A DNA stretch of 64,000 nt from Duganella alba (GCF_009674495.1 NZ_WKJN01000011.1:1-64000), one strand, 5' to 3'; positions 36,095 to 45,943 are shown, numbered from the stretch's first letter. Numbers and translations are program-made. Notes: generated by a model from the letters alone, not told the origin.

Positions 36095-36201
36095 AGTCTG
36101 CAGACGAACAAAGAAACCAGTGTAGACATAGTATGCCCAAGTTTCCAGTCCGGCGTTTGGGTTATGATGCAGATCATTTTTCATCAGCTTGAGCTTTTAT
36201 C

Positions 36202-36687
36202 ATGACCCTGCGCATACTCGCCACCGGCGGCACCTTCGACAAACACTACAACGAACTGAACGGCACCCTGGGCTTTGCCGACAGCCACGTGCCGGATCTG
36301 CTGAAACGTTGCCGCTTGACCATTGATGTGGCGCTGGAGCAGCTGCCGCTGATGGATTCGCTGGACATGGTGGACGCCGACCGCGCGCGCATCCTGGCCG
36401 CGTGCCAGGCGGCGCCGGAAAAAGCCATCGTCATCATCCACGGCACCGACACCATGCCGCAGACAGCGCAGGTGGTCGGCCCGGCCAACCTGGGCAAGAC
36501 CATCGTGCTGACCGGCGCCATGATCCCCTACGAAATCGCCAACTCCGACGCCCTGTTCAACCTCGGCTTCGCGGCCGGCGTGGCGCAGACCCTGCCGCCA
36601 GGCGTCTACGTCGCCATGAACGGCCAGATCTTCGCCTGGGACAACGTGCAGAAAAACAAGGCGGCCGGCGTGTTCCAGCCGCTGTAA
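36202..36687 (+). CDS. Single-domain asparaginase-like protein
   Basis: A 161-residue protein equal to the N-terminal domain only of asparaginases (about 330 residues). Both Thr motifs are present: ATGGTFDK (near residue 7) and HGTDTMPQTA (near 80). The C-terminal domain that completes the active site in the usual tetramer is missing, with a clean stop, and the repeat-protein gene on the other strand begins 10 bases on. Short forms occur in related bacteria, so this is probably a natural family, whose activity is unknown. Confidence 0.82.
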   Translation: MTLRILATGGTFDKHYNELNGTLGFADSHVPDLLKRCRLTIDVALEQLPLMDSLDMVDADRARILAACQAAPEKAIVIIHGTDTMPQTAQVVGPANLGKTIVLTGAMIPYEIANSDALFNLGFAAGVAQTLPPGVYVAMNGQIFAWDNVQKNKAAGVFQPL

Positions 36688-36697
36688 CGCCGGACTG

Positions 36698-39127
36698 CTA
36701 TTTGTTATGCGGAGCAAATAGCGGCGGCGGCGTGTCCGGCGCGTAGAGGTTCAACGGGACGTGGCTGGCGGCATGCTGGCGTAGCGCGTCCAGGCCGGCC
36801 GTTCCCGCATCACCCGGGTACGACGCCATCGCCTGCACCAGATCGCGCACGCGCATGCTCATCACCGTCGCGGTGACTTGCTGCGCCGCCTTGGCCGCCG
36901 TCAGCGCGGCCAGCTGCGCCGTGCTCAGGCCCGCCGTCTGCGCCGTGGTGAAGGCGTTGGCCTGGCTGTTGCTGAAGGCGCTGATCTGCTCCGTCGACAA
37001 CACTTTCAGCTGCGCGCTGCTCAAGGCGCGCAGGTCGGCTGTTTCCATCACCGCCAGGTCTTCCGTTTCCAGCGCCGCCAATGTCGTCTTGCTGAGCGCG
37101 GCAACCTGGGTGACGGTCAGCGCCACCATCTGCTCGGTGGTCAGGGCCACCGCCTGGTCGGTGCTGAGGCTGGCGATGACTTGCGTCGCCAGGCCGCCGA
37201 ACTGCGCGGCGCCGAGCGAGGCCATGTCGTGCACGGACAGCCCCTGGTACTGGCGCGAACTGAGGCCGGCCAGCTGCTGCGATCCCAGCGCGGCGAACTG
37301 TACGTCGCTCAAGGCGTCCAGCGCACTGCCGGTCAGGGCCGCCACCTGGCGCGAACCCAGCGCCGCAATCTGCGCCGTCGTCAGCGCGGCCACGGCGGCC
37401 GGCAGCAGCGTCGCGATCACGCTGCTGCCCAGCGCCGCCACGTCCTGCGTTTCCAGCACGGCGATGACGTCGGTGGCCAGCGCGCGGAACTGCGCACCCG
37501 TCAGCACCGCCGTCTGGGCCGTCGTCAGCGAGCGGATCTGGTCGCTCGACAGCGCCTGCAGCTGGTCGCTGCGCAGGCCGGCAATCGCGGCCGGTTTCAA
37601 CGCGGTGAATTCCTCATCGCGCATCTGCACCAACACCTCGCTGGACAGCGCGGCGATGTGCTGGCTGCCCAGGCCGGACGCCTGCGCCGTGGTCAGGCTC
37701 AGGATCTGGTCGCTCTGCAGCACCGAGAACTGGCGCGTGCTGAGGCCGGAGATGGCGGCGCCGCTGAGGGCGGCAAAATCTTCCGGCTCCAGCGCCGCGA
37801 TCACTTGCGTGGACAGCGCCCCCATCTGCGACGCGTTCAGCAGCGCGGCCTGCTCGCTGGTCAGCGCCACCGCCTGCGCCGTGGTCATGCCGGCCAGCGC
37901 GGCCGTGCGCAGCTGCATGATCTGGTTGCTGCGCAGGTAGCTGATGTCGTGTGCATCGCCGCCCAGCGCGGCAAACTGCGCCGCATTCATGGTGGCGATG
38001 AAGGACAGCGGCAGGGCGCTCAGTTTTTCCGCCTGGAGCCAGGCCAGACTGGCGGTCGCCAGGCCGCCGAGCTGGGTCACGTTCAGGCCCGCCACCTGGT
38101 CGGTGTTCAGGGCCTGCAGCTGGTCGGCGCGCAGCGCGTTCAGGCTGGCCGAGGTCAGGGCGCCGATCTGTTTCGAGGTCAGGGCGCCGATGCGGCTGGC
38201 GTCGAGCAGCGACAGCAGGCGCGGGGAGATGCCCCGCAGCGCCGTGGCGCCCAGCGCCGCCAGGTCGGCGTTGTCCAGCGCCGCAAAGGTGTCGTCGCTC
38301 AGGGCGTTGAGCTGACGGCTGGTGAGGCCGTTGAAGGCGCTGGTGTTCAGCGCGTGCAGGCGGGTGATGTCGAGCGCCTGGAACTGCGCGGTGCCCAGTC
38401 CGGCGATCTGGCTGCTGCCCAGCGCGTGCAGCTGCTGCGCGTTCAGCGCCAGCACCTGGTTCACGTTCAGCACGTTCAACTGGCGCGTGCTCAGCGCGGC
38501 GACGTCCTGGGTTTCCAGCGCGCCCAGTTCGGCGGCGCTGAATTGCGACAGCATCGCCGTGCCGAGCGCGGCAACCTGGCGCGTGCTGAAGGCGGCGATC
38601 TGGTCGGTGCGGAACATATCGATGCCGTCCGTGCGCCGCGGCGTCAGATACGGCAGCTGCGTCAGCGTCAGCGCGGCGATCTGGCTGGTGCTCAACGCGC
38701 GGATCTGGTCGGCGGTCAGCGCCAGCAGCTGCATCTGGCGCAGCGTGGTGAACTGCGCGGTTCCCATCGCGGCCAGCGCCTGCGGGTCGAGCGCGCCGAG
38801 GCCTTTGGCGTTCAGCACCATCGCCTCCGATACCGTCAGCGCCGCGACCTGGGCGCTGGTCAGCGCCGACATGAAGCGGGTGGATTGGCTGGCCACCGTC
38901 AAGGCCGCCAGGCCGAGGGCGACGATGTCGTCGACCTGCAGCACGCCGACGGCGTCGGCCGGCAGCGCCGACAACTGTTTGGCGCTGAGCGCGTGGGCCT
39001 GGGCAGTGGTCATCGCCACCAGGTAATCGGTGGACAGCGTGGCCAGGTCGGCAGTCGTGAGACTGGCGATCAGGCGCGTGCCACCGGCCGCAAACTGCGC
39101 GGTCGTCAAGTTGGAGTCAAAGCTCAT
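36698..39127 (-). CDS. Octapeptide-repeat protein, shorter copy
   Basis: An 809-residue protein starting MSFDSNLTTAQF, with AAAGGA upstream of ATG 39127. About 93 tandem octads of the form A-L-[ST]-[ST]-x-[QD]-[ILV]-x cover residues 1-749, followed by a 60-residue Pro-rich tail (ending PPPLFAPHNK). Unlike its neighbour at 39224-45943 it has no Ca-binding C-terminal region. No signal peptide is seen. It lies 96 bases after the larger repeat gene on the same strand with no clear terminator, so they may be co-transcribed. Function is unknown. Confidence 0.85.
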   Translation of the reverse strand: MSFDSNLTTAQFAAGGTRLIASLTTADLATLSTDYLVAMTTAQAHALSAKQLSALPADAVGVLQVDDIVALGLAALTVASQSTRFMSALTSAQVAALTVSEAMVLNAKGLGALDPQALAAMGTAQFTTLRQMQLLALTADQIRALSTSQIAALTLTQLPYLTPRRTDGIDMFRTDQIAAFSTRQVAALGTAMLSQFSAAELGALETQDVAALSTRQLNVLNVNQVLALNAQQLHALGSSQIAGLGTAQFQALDITRLHALNTSAFNGLTSRQLNALSDDTFAALDNADLAALGATALRGISPRLLSLLDASRIGALTSKQIGALTSASLNALRADQLQALNTDQVAGLNVTQLGGLATASLAWLQAEKLSALPLSFIATMNAAQFAALGGDAHDISYLRSNQIMQLRTAALAGMTTAQAVALTSEQAALLNASQMGALSTQVIAALEPEDFAALSGAAISGLSTRQFSVLQSDQILSLTTAQASGLGSQHIAALSSEVLVQMRDEEFTALKPAAIAGLRSDQLQALSSDQIRSLTTAQTAVLTGAQFRALATDVIAVLETQDVAALGSSVIATLLPAAVAALTTAQIAALGSRQVAALTGSALDALSDVQFAALGSQQLAGLSSRQYQGLSVHDMASLGAAQFGGLATQVIASLSTDQAVALTTEQMVALTVTQVAALSKTTLAALETEDLAVMETADLRALSSAQLKVLSTEQISAFSNSQANAFTTAQTAGLSTAQLAALTAAKAAQQVTATVMSMRVRDLVQAMASYPGDAGTAGLDALRQHAASHVPLNLYAPDTPPPLFAPHNK
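36878..39127 (-). repeat. Tandem octapeptide (24-base) repeats, about 93 copies
   Basis: The reading frame repeats every 24 bases as degenerate copies of A-L-S/T-S/T-x-Q/D-I/V/L-A. The amino acid pattern is well kept while the bases vary between copies. Confidence 0.85.
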
Positions 39128-39223
39128 CGGTTTTCCTTTATCGAACGCTGAAGTGGACCGGCGGACGAACCCAGCCCGCCGCACACGCGGCTAGCTGGGG
39201 GAAAAGGAAACAATGCCTGTTTT

Positions 39224-42200
39224 TTAACGCGGTGCGGCAAGCAGGCCGTGGCTGACGGACGCTTGCAGCGCTTTCAGGCGCAGCGTGTCGTGGTCGGACT
39301 GGACGGCGCCGGCGCTCGGCGGTGCGGCGCTGTATTGATGCAGCGCTTGCGCCAGGCGCGCGCTGTGCGCCGCCAGTTGTCCGCTGGCCGGCGGCGCGCC
39401 GGCCTGGTCGCTGGCGAACGCCGACAAGGCTTGCGCCATGCCGCTGACCTTGCCGCTGAGTCCCTGCGCGAACCAGACGTCGGCCGCCGCGTGCGATGCG
39501 CCGTCGTCGGTGGTGTAGCTCGAGGTCAGGCCGATCAGGTTGCCGTTGTCGGTGGCGCCGCCGTGCCGCACGTCCAGCTTGAGACTGGTGATGTGCAGTT
39601 CGGCCAGCGTCTTCAGCTCGCCCGCCTGGCTGACGCCGTCGGCGTCGGCGTCCACCCACACGCGCAGGTCGCCGTACTGCGCGTCCCTGGCGTCGACCAC
39701 GCCGTCGCCGTTGCTGTCCATCGCGGCCAGCGCCACGTAGCCGTTGGCCGCCGTGCCGCCGTCCGCCAGCCTGGTGGCCGAGCCGAACAGTTCGCTGCCG
39801 TCGTTGATGACGCCGTCGTGGTTGCGGTCCAGCGCCAGCAGGCCGTCGCCGGCGCCGACCCAGCCGGTGGCGCGCTGCGCGCCGCTGGCCGCCAGGTCGA
39901 ACCGCACCCCGGCCTCCAGCCCCAGCGTGCGCACGCCGTTGCCGTCGAGGTCCAGCACCAGCGGCGTGACGAAGGTCATCGCCGCCTTCTGCTCGGCGGT
40001 GAAGACCGCCTGCTGCGCCGCCGACATGGTGTTGTACTGCGCCGCCGTCATCACGTGGGCCTGCGCAATGGTCAGCTGCGTCAGCTGGCTGTTGGTCAGC
40101 GCCGCCATCTGGAACGGCGTCAGCGCGCGGATCTGGCGCGTGCCGAGGCTGGCGATGTCCGCCACTTCGATGGCGCGCAGGTTGTCGGGACTGAGGTCGG
40201 CGATCAGCGCCGTGCTCATCGCCGCCAGCTGGGCGCCGGTGAAGGCCGCCATCTGGCCGCTGGTGAACTGGTTGACGTTGTCGCGCGGCGCCAGCGCCGC
40301 CACCTGGGCCAGCGTCAGCGCCGAGATCTGGCGCGCGGTCAGCGCCAGCAGCTGGGCGTCGCTGAGGGCGCTGATGACGCCGGTGCTCAGGGCGGCGACG
40401 TCGATCGCTTCCAGCGCCGCCAGCGACGCCGGCAGCAGGCGCGCGATGGCCGACGAATTCAGCGCGCCGAACTGCGCCACCGTCATCGCCTGCAACTGCG
40501 CGGTGTTGAGCGCCGCCAGCAGGTTGCCGTCGCGCGCGGCGGCGTTCAGCAGCGCCGGGTTGATCACCGCTACGTCGTTCGGGTCCAGGTACACCACCTG
40601 CGTGGCGGCCATCGCCGCCAGCTGGGCGCTGCCCAGCGCCGCCACCTGGTCGGCGCTCAGCGCGGCGATCTGGTCGCTCTTCAGCGCCAGCAGCTGGTGC
40701 GTCTTGAGCGCGCCCACCACCGCCGGTTTCAGCACCGCGATATCGTCGGCGTCGAGCGCGCCCACCACGGTCAGCGGCATGGCGCCGACCTGCGCCGCGC
40801 TCAGCGCCGCCGCCTGCGTCACCGTCAGCGCCACCGCCTGCGCCGTGCTCAAGGCCGCGATCGCCCTGGTGCTCAGCGCCGCGATCTGCGCCGCGCTCAG
40901 GGCCGCGATGCCCTGACCCTTGCCGCCCAGCGCGTTGATCTGCTCCGGTGTCAGGCCGGCGATCGCCGCCACGCTGACCGCCGCCAGCGCCTCGTTGCTC
41001 AGGGCGGCGATGTCGTCCACCGACAGGCTGGCGAACTGCGCCGCCGTCAGCGCATGCACCTGGGCCGCGCTCAGCGCGCCGAACTGGGCCGGCTTCATGC
41101 CGCCCAGCTGCGCGGTGCTCAGGGCGCCCATCTGGGCCGTGGTCAGGCCGGCCAGCTGCGCGCCGCTCAGGCTGGCCAGGAAGGTCGGCGCGAATGCCTT
41201 GATCTGCGCCGGGTTCAGCGCCGCCACCTGCTCGCTGCTCAAGGCCTGCAACTGCGCGGCGTTGAGGAACTGCAGCGCCAGCGTGGTGATGGCGGCAATC
41301 TGCGCCGTGGTGATCAGGCCGAAATTGCCGGCGCCGCCGTTGCCGTCCATGCCCAGCGCGCCGATCTGCGACGCCGTCAGCGCCGCCACCGCCTGCGTGC
41401 TCAGCGCGCCGACGTCGCTGTCAAGCGCGATGAGGTCGGCCGGCGACAGGCCGGCGATTTGCCGCACGGTCAGCGCCGCCACCTGTTGCGCGCTCAACGC
41501 GGTGACCTGCGACGCCTGCAATGCGCTGATCTGGCGCGAGCTCAGGCTGGCGATCTGGCGCGTGGTCAGGCTGAGGATCTGGTCATTGTTCAGCTGCGAC
41601 AGGCCGGTGGTGTTCAGCGCGCTGATCGCGGCGGTGCTCAGCGCCGACAGCTCCTCGCCCGACAGGCTGATGACGTTGGCGGCCGACAAGGCCCCCACCT
41701 GCGCGCTGTTGAGCACCGCCACCTGGGCGGTCGACAGCGCCGCCAGTTGCGCGGCGGTCACCGCCGTCATCTGCGCCGAGGTCAGGCCGGCGATGGTGCT
41801 GGTGCGCAGCGCCGCGATGTCCTCCGCCTCCAGCTGGCCGATGGCGCCCATCGACAGCGCCGACAACTGGCTGCTGGTCATCACGCCGGCCTGCTCGACG
41901 GTGATCGCCACCGCCTGCGCGCCGGTCAGGCCGCGCATGGCGCCGCTGCCCAGCGCGGCGAACTGGCTGGTGCTGAGCACGCCGAACTGGTCGCCGCTCA
42001 GGCCCGACAGCTGGCCCGACGACAGGCCGCGAATAGTGCTGGTTTTCAGCGCCGCGATGTCTTCCAGGTCGAAGGCGCCGACATCGGCGTTCGACAAGGC
42101 GCCCAACTGCGCGCTGTTGAGCGCGCCCACCTGGTCGGAGGTCAGCGCGGCCGCCTGCTGCACCCGCAGCCCGGCCAGCGCGGCGGTGCGCAAGGCGGCG

Positions 42201-45200
42201 ATCTGCGCCGTGGTCAGCGCCGCGATCGCGGTCTCGCCGCTGCCATACGGATCGTTGCCCAGCACGCTCAACTGCGCCGAGTTCAGCGCGGCGATGGCGG
42301 CGGTTTTCAGCGCCACCAGCTGGTCGGTGTTGATGGCGGCGATCTCCCGCAGCGACAGGCCGCCCACCTGCGCCGAACTGAGCGCGGCGATCTGCGCCGA
42401 TTGCAGGTTGAGCATCTGGTCGCTGGTCAGCGCGTTCAGCTGCGCGCTGCCCAGCGCGGCGATCTGGCGCGTCGCCAGCGCGGCGATCTGGTCGGTGCCC
42501 AGCGCGGCCAGCGCGCGCGTGCCCATGCCGGCGATGACGCCGGTGTTGAGCACGGCAATATCGGACAGCGCCAGGCCCTGCACGCCATCCGAACTGAGCG
42601 CGGAGAACTGGACGGCGGTCAGCGCGGCGATCTGGGCGCTGGTGAGCGCCGTCACCTGCTCGCTGCTGAGCGTGGCCACCTGCAGCGTGGTCAGCGTGCT
42701 CAGCACGGCGGTGCGCAGCGCGGCCAGGTCTTCCGTCTCCAGCGCCGCGATGTCGCTGGTGGTCAGCGCGCGCAGTTGCGCGCTGCCCAGTACGGCGGCC
42801 TGGGCGGTGCTCAGTGCGACGATCTGGTCGGTGGTCAGCTGGCTGATCACGCGCGTGCTCAGCGAACCGATCTGGGCGGTGCTGAGGGTGCCGAACAGGT
42901 TGCCATCGGGATTGGCGCCCAGCGCCGCCAGCTGCGCCGTGGTGAGCGCTTGCAGCATGGCGCTGCTCAATGCGCGCAGGCTGTCGCTGCCGAGGGCGGC
43001 GATGTCCTCGGCGTTGAGGCCCGCCAGGCTGCGCGTGCTGAGGCCGACGATCTGCTTGCTGCCGAGGAAGGTCACTTGTTCCGCACTCAAGGCGGCCAGC
43101 TGGGCGCTGCTGAAGACGCCGAATTGTTGCGAGCTCAACGAGCTTAGCTGCGCCGCGTTCAGGCTGGCGATGGTGGCGGCCGACATGGTGGCGAGGAAGC
43201 CCGGTCCCAGCGCGGCCAGGCTGTCGCTGGAGAAGCCGGCGATCGAGTCGGTCGGCAGGGCGTTGAGCTGGGCCGAGCTGAGCGCGGCGAACTGCGCCGG
43301 CGTCATGGCGCTCAGCTGGTCGCTGTTGAGCGCGCCGATCTGGTCGCTGCTCAGCGCGGCGATGGCGGCGGTGCGCAGGGCGGCAAAGTCGGCCGCCTGC
43401 ATCGCGTGCAAGACCTCGGTCGGCAAGGCGCGCACCTGGCTGCTGCTCAGGGCCGCGGCCTGGCGCGTGCTCAGCGCCACCATTTCGTCGACGGTCAGGC
43501 CCTGCAGCGCGCTGGTGCGCAGCGCGGCGATCTGCGCGGTGCTCAGCGCCTGCACGTCCAGTTCCAGCGCGCCGAGCTGCTGCGCGCTCAGTGCGGCAAT
43601 CGCGGCGGTGCTCAGCGCGGCCACGCCGGTGCTGCTGAGGGCGGCCACGGCGTCGACGCTCAGGCCGGTGATCTGGCGCGAGTTCAGCGCCGCCACCTGC
43701 GCCGAGCGCAGGCTGACGAGTTGTTCCGTGCCCAGCGCGTTGAGCTGGTTGGCGCTCAGCGCGGCGATCTGGCGCGTGACCAGGCCGTTCAACTGGGCGG
43801 TGTTCAGGGCGGCCAGCGTATCGCCGCCGAGGCCGGCGATGGCGGCGGTGGCCAGCGCGCCCAGGTCGGCGCTTTGCAGGCCGGCCAGGCTCTCGACCGT
43901 CAGCGCGGCCACCTGGCTCGAGGTCAGCGCGCCGGCTTGCGCGGTGGTCAGCGCGGTGATCTGGTCGCTGCCGAGCAGCGCCAGCTGCGCCGTGTTGAGG
44001 CTGGCGATGACGCTGGTCTTCAGGGCCGCCAGGTCGGCGGTGTCGAGCGACGCCACCAGCGCGCCCGGCATGGCGGCGACCTGGCTGCTGCTCAGAGCGG
44101 CGGCCTGGGCCGTGGTCAGCGCCATGACCTGGTCGTTGGTGATGGCGCTCAGCGCGCCGCTGCGCAGCGCGGCGATCTGCGCCGTGGTGAGCGCGGCAAA
44201 CGAGGCGCCGTTGTCGAAGCCGCCAATCGCGGCCAACTGGTTCGCCCCCAACGCGGCGATGGCGCCGGTGCCGAGCGCCCGCAGCGCGCGCGTGCTCAGC
44301 GCGGCGACATCGCTGTCGCTCAGGGCGACGATCTGCTTGCTGCCCAGGCCGGCGATCTGCGCGGTGCTCAACGACGCCACCTGGCTCTCATCGAAGGCCG
44401 CCATCTGCGCCGAACTCAGCGCGGACAGCTGGCGCGAACTGAAGCCGGCGATCTGCGCCACGCTCAACGCCGCCAGCAGGGACGGGCTCAGTTGCGCAAT
44501 GGCGCTGGTGCTCAGCGCCGCCAGCGCCGAACTGCTCAGGCCGGCCAGGGTGTCGCTGCTGATCGCCGCCAGCTGGCGGCTGCTCAAGGCCGAGAACTGG
44601 GCGCTGGTGAAGGCGCCCAGCTGGTCGCTGGTCAGCGCCGCCAGTTGCAGGGTCGACAGCGCGGCCACCGCATTGGTGCGCAGCGCGCCGAGGTCGGCGG
44701 CCGGCAGCGCCTGCATGGCGGCGGCCGACAGCACGCTGACCTGGGCGCTGCTCAAGGCGGCGACCTGGCGCGTGCTCAGCGCGACGGCCTGGCCGGCGCT
44801 CAGGACCGCAAAGGTGCTGGTGCGCAGCGCGGCGATCTGCGCCGTGGTGAGGCTGGCGAGGGCGCTGAAATCGGCGCCGCCCAGCACGCTGAACTGCGCC
44901 GTGGTCAGCGCACTGACCGCCGCCGTGCTCAGGTAAGGCAGGTCGCCGCCATCGAGCGCGACGATGTCGTCCAGCGACAGACCGGCCACCTGGCGCGAGC
45001 CCAGCACCGCCAGCTGCGCGGTGCGCAGATTGGCCAGCTGGTCGCTGTCGAGGCCGGCGATCTGGGCGCTGCCGAGCGCCACCATCTGCTGCGTGGTGAA
45101 GGCGCGGATCTGGTCGCTGTTCAGTTGCGCCAGCGCGGCGGTGGACAGCTGCGCCACGGCGCTGGTGCCCAGTGCGGCGAGGTCGGCGGTGACCAGGCTG

Positions 45201-45943
45201 GCCAGCGCCGCGTTGCTCAGCGCCGCCACCTGGCTGGTGCTCAGCGCGGCAAACTGCGCGCTGCTCATGCCGCCCAGCTGGTCGAGCGACAGCAGGCCGA
45301 CCTGCTGCGTCGACAGGCCGGCGATGGCGGCGGTTTTCATGGCGCCCAGGTCTTCCGCTTCCAGCACGGCCAGATTGGCGCTGGACAGCGCCGCCAGTTG
45401 CGCCGAGCTCCAGGCCGCGGCCTGGCGGGTGGTCAGCGCCACGGTCTGGGCGCCGGTCAGGGCCGCGATCTGCTGGCTCGACAGCGCCGCCACGGCCTGC
45501 GTGGTCAGTTGTGCGAAACCGCTGTCGCGCATGGCGCGGATGTCGGCGGTGGCGAAGGCGGCCAGCTGGGCGCCTTTCAGCGCGGCGAATTGCGGGTCCA
45601 GCATCAGCGCGATGTCGGCGCTTTGCAGCGCCGCGATGTTGGCGGTGCTCAGGGCGCCGATGTCGGCGGTTTCAAACGCGGCGATCGATCCCGGCGCCAG
45701 GCTGGTGAAGGCGCGCGTGCCCAGCGCCGCCACCTGGGCGGTGCTCAGCGCGCCGATCTGGTCGGCCGACAGCGCGGCCATCAGCGCGGTGCTGGCGCTG
45801 CCGGCGGCGTTGAGCACGGCGGGCTTGAGCGCGGGCACCTGGGCCAGGGTCAGCGCACCGATGTCATCGGTGGTCCAGGCCGCCAGTTGCTGCGAGGTCA
45901 GATTGGCGATCTGCTGGGTAGTCAGTCCAATGGGCCCGCTCAT
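39224..45943 (-). CDS. Giant octapeptide-repeat protein with C-terminal Ca-binding domain
   Basis: A 2239-residue protein (MSGPIGLTTQQIANL), with AGAGGAA before ATG 45943. Residues 1-1988 are about 248 tandem octads, grouped in blocks of about 27 octads (215-220 residues) that begin with LTTAQIAALRT-like sequence. Residues 1989-2239 carry DxDGNG-type motifs (LDLDGNGVRTLG, LDRNHDGVINDGSELFG, MDSNGDGVVDARD, DADADGVSQAGEL), as found at the C-termini of type I secreted proteins of this group. No signal peptide and no secretion genes are seen nearby. It is likely a surface or secreted protein. Confidence 0.88.
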   Translation of the reverse strand: MSGPIGLTTQQIANLTSQQLAAWTTDDIGALTLAQVPALKPAVLNAAGSASTALMAALSADQIGALSTAQVAALGTRAFTSLAPGSIAAFETADIGALSTANIAALQSADIALMLDPQFAALKGAQLAAFATADIRAMRDSGFAQLTTQAVAALSSQQIAALTGAQTVALTTRQAAAWSSAQLAALSSANLAVLEAEDLGAMKTAAIAGLSTQQVGLLSLDQLGGMSSAQFAALSTSQVAALSNAALASLVTADLAALGTSAVAQLSTAALAQLNSDQIRAFTTQQMVALGSAQIAGLDSDQLANLRTAQLAVLGSRQVAGLSLDDIVALDGGDLPYLSTAAVSALTTAQFSVLGGADFSALASLTTAQIAALRTSTFAVLSAGQAVALSTRQVAALSSAQVSVLSAAAMQALPAADLGALRTNAVAALSTLQLAALTSDQLGAFTSAQFSALSSRQLAAISSDTLAGLSSSALAALSTSAIAQLSPSLLAALSVAQIAGFSSRQLSALSSAQMAAFDESQVASLSTAQIAGLGSKQIVALSDSDVAALSTRALRALGTGAIAALGANQLAAIGGFDNGASFAALTTAQIAALRSGALSAITNDQVMALTTAQAAALSSSQVAAMPGALVASLDTADLAALKTSVIASLNTAQLALLGSDQITALTTAQAGALTSSQVAALTVESLAGLQSADLGALATAAIAGLGGDTLAALNTAQLNGLVTRQIAALSANQLNALGTEQLVSLRSAQVAALNSRQITGLSVDAVAALSSTGVAALSTAAIAALSAQQLGALELDVQALSTAQIAALRTSALQGLTVDEMVALSTRQAAALSSSQVRALPTEVLHAMQAADFAALRTAAIAALSSDQIGALNSDQLSAMTPAQFAALSSAQLNALPTDSIAGFSSDSLAALGPGFLATMSAATIASLNAAQLSSLSSQQFGVFSSAQLAALSAEQVTFLGSKQIVGLSTRSLAGLNAEDIAALGSDSLRALSSAMLQALTTAQLAALGANPDGNLFGTLSTAQIGSLSTRVISQLTTDQIVALSTAQAAVLGSAQLRALTTSDIAALETEDLAALRTAVLSTLTTLQVATLSSEQVTALTSAQIAALTAVQFSALSSDGVQGLALSDIAVLNTGVIAGMGTRALAALGTDQIAALATRQIAALGSAQLNALTSDQMLNLQSAQIAALSSAQVGGLSLREIAAINTDQLVALKTAAIAALNSAQLSVLGNDPYGSGETAIAALTTAQIAALRTAALAGLRVQQAAALTSDQVGALNSAQLGALSNADVGAFDLEDIAALKTSTIRGLSSGQLSGLSGDQFGVLSTSQFAALGSGAMRGLTGAQAVAITVEQAGVMTSSQLSALSMGAIGQLEAEDIAALRTSTIAGLTSAQMTAVTAAQLAALSTAQVAVLNSAQVGALSAANVISLSGEELSALSTAAISALNTTGLSQLNNDQILSLTTRQIASLSSRQISALQASQVTALSAQQVAALTVRQIAGLSPADLIALDSDVGALSTQAVAALTASQIGALGMDGNGGAGNFGLITTAQIAAITTLALQFLNAAQLQALSSEQVAALNPAQIKAFAPTFLASLSGAQLAGLTTAQMGALSTAQLGGMKPAQFGALSAAQVHALTAAQFASLSVDDIAALSNEALAAVSVAAIAGLTPEQINALGGKGQGIAALSAAQIAALSTRAIAALSTAQAVALTVTQAAALSAAQVGAMPLTVVGALDADDIAVLKPAVVGALKTHQLLALKSDQIAALSADQVAALGSAQLAAMAATQVVYLDPNDVAVINPALLNAAARDGNLLAALNTAQLQAMTVAQFGALNSSAIARLLPASLAALEAIDVAALSTGVISALSDAQLLALTARQISALTLAQVAALAPRDNVNQFTSGQMAAFTGAQLAAMSTALIADLSPDNLRAIEVADIASLGTRQIRALTPFQMAALTNSQLTQLTIAQAHVMTAAQYNTMSAAQQAVFTAEQKAAMTFVTPLVLDLDGNGVRTLGLEAGVRFDLAASGAQRATGWVGAGDGLLALDRNHDGVINDGSELFGSATRLADGGTAANGYVALAAMDSNGDGVVDARDAQYGDLRVWVDADADGVSQAGELKTLAELHITSLKLDVRHGGATDNGNLIGLTSSYTTDDGASHAAADVWFAQGLSGKVSGMAQALSAFASDQAGAPPASGQLAAHSARLAQALHQYSAAPPSAGAVQSDHDTLRLKALQASVSHGLLAAPR
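39980..45943 (-). repeat. Tandem octapeptide (24-base) repeats, about 248 copies
   Basis: Degenerate octads of the form A-L-S/T-T/S-x-Q-[IV]-A fill the frame without interruption. Every sixth to eighth octad has D in place of Q (for example TADLAAL, EDIAAL). Blocks of about 27 octads recur, as seen by the recurrence of TTAQIAALR near the block starts. Confidence 0.85.

Noticed and set aside
39980..45943. Similarity to TAL-effector repeats (LTxxQVVAIA)
   Set aside because: The resemblance covers only part of a unit. TAL repeats are 33-35 residues with variable pairs; here the period is eight and no such pairs are seen.
36698..45943. CRISPR array
   Set aside because: The periodic DNA is coding, has no unique spacers and the units vary at the base level; no cas genes are present.
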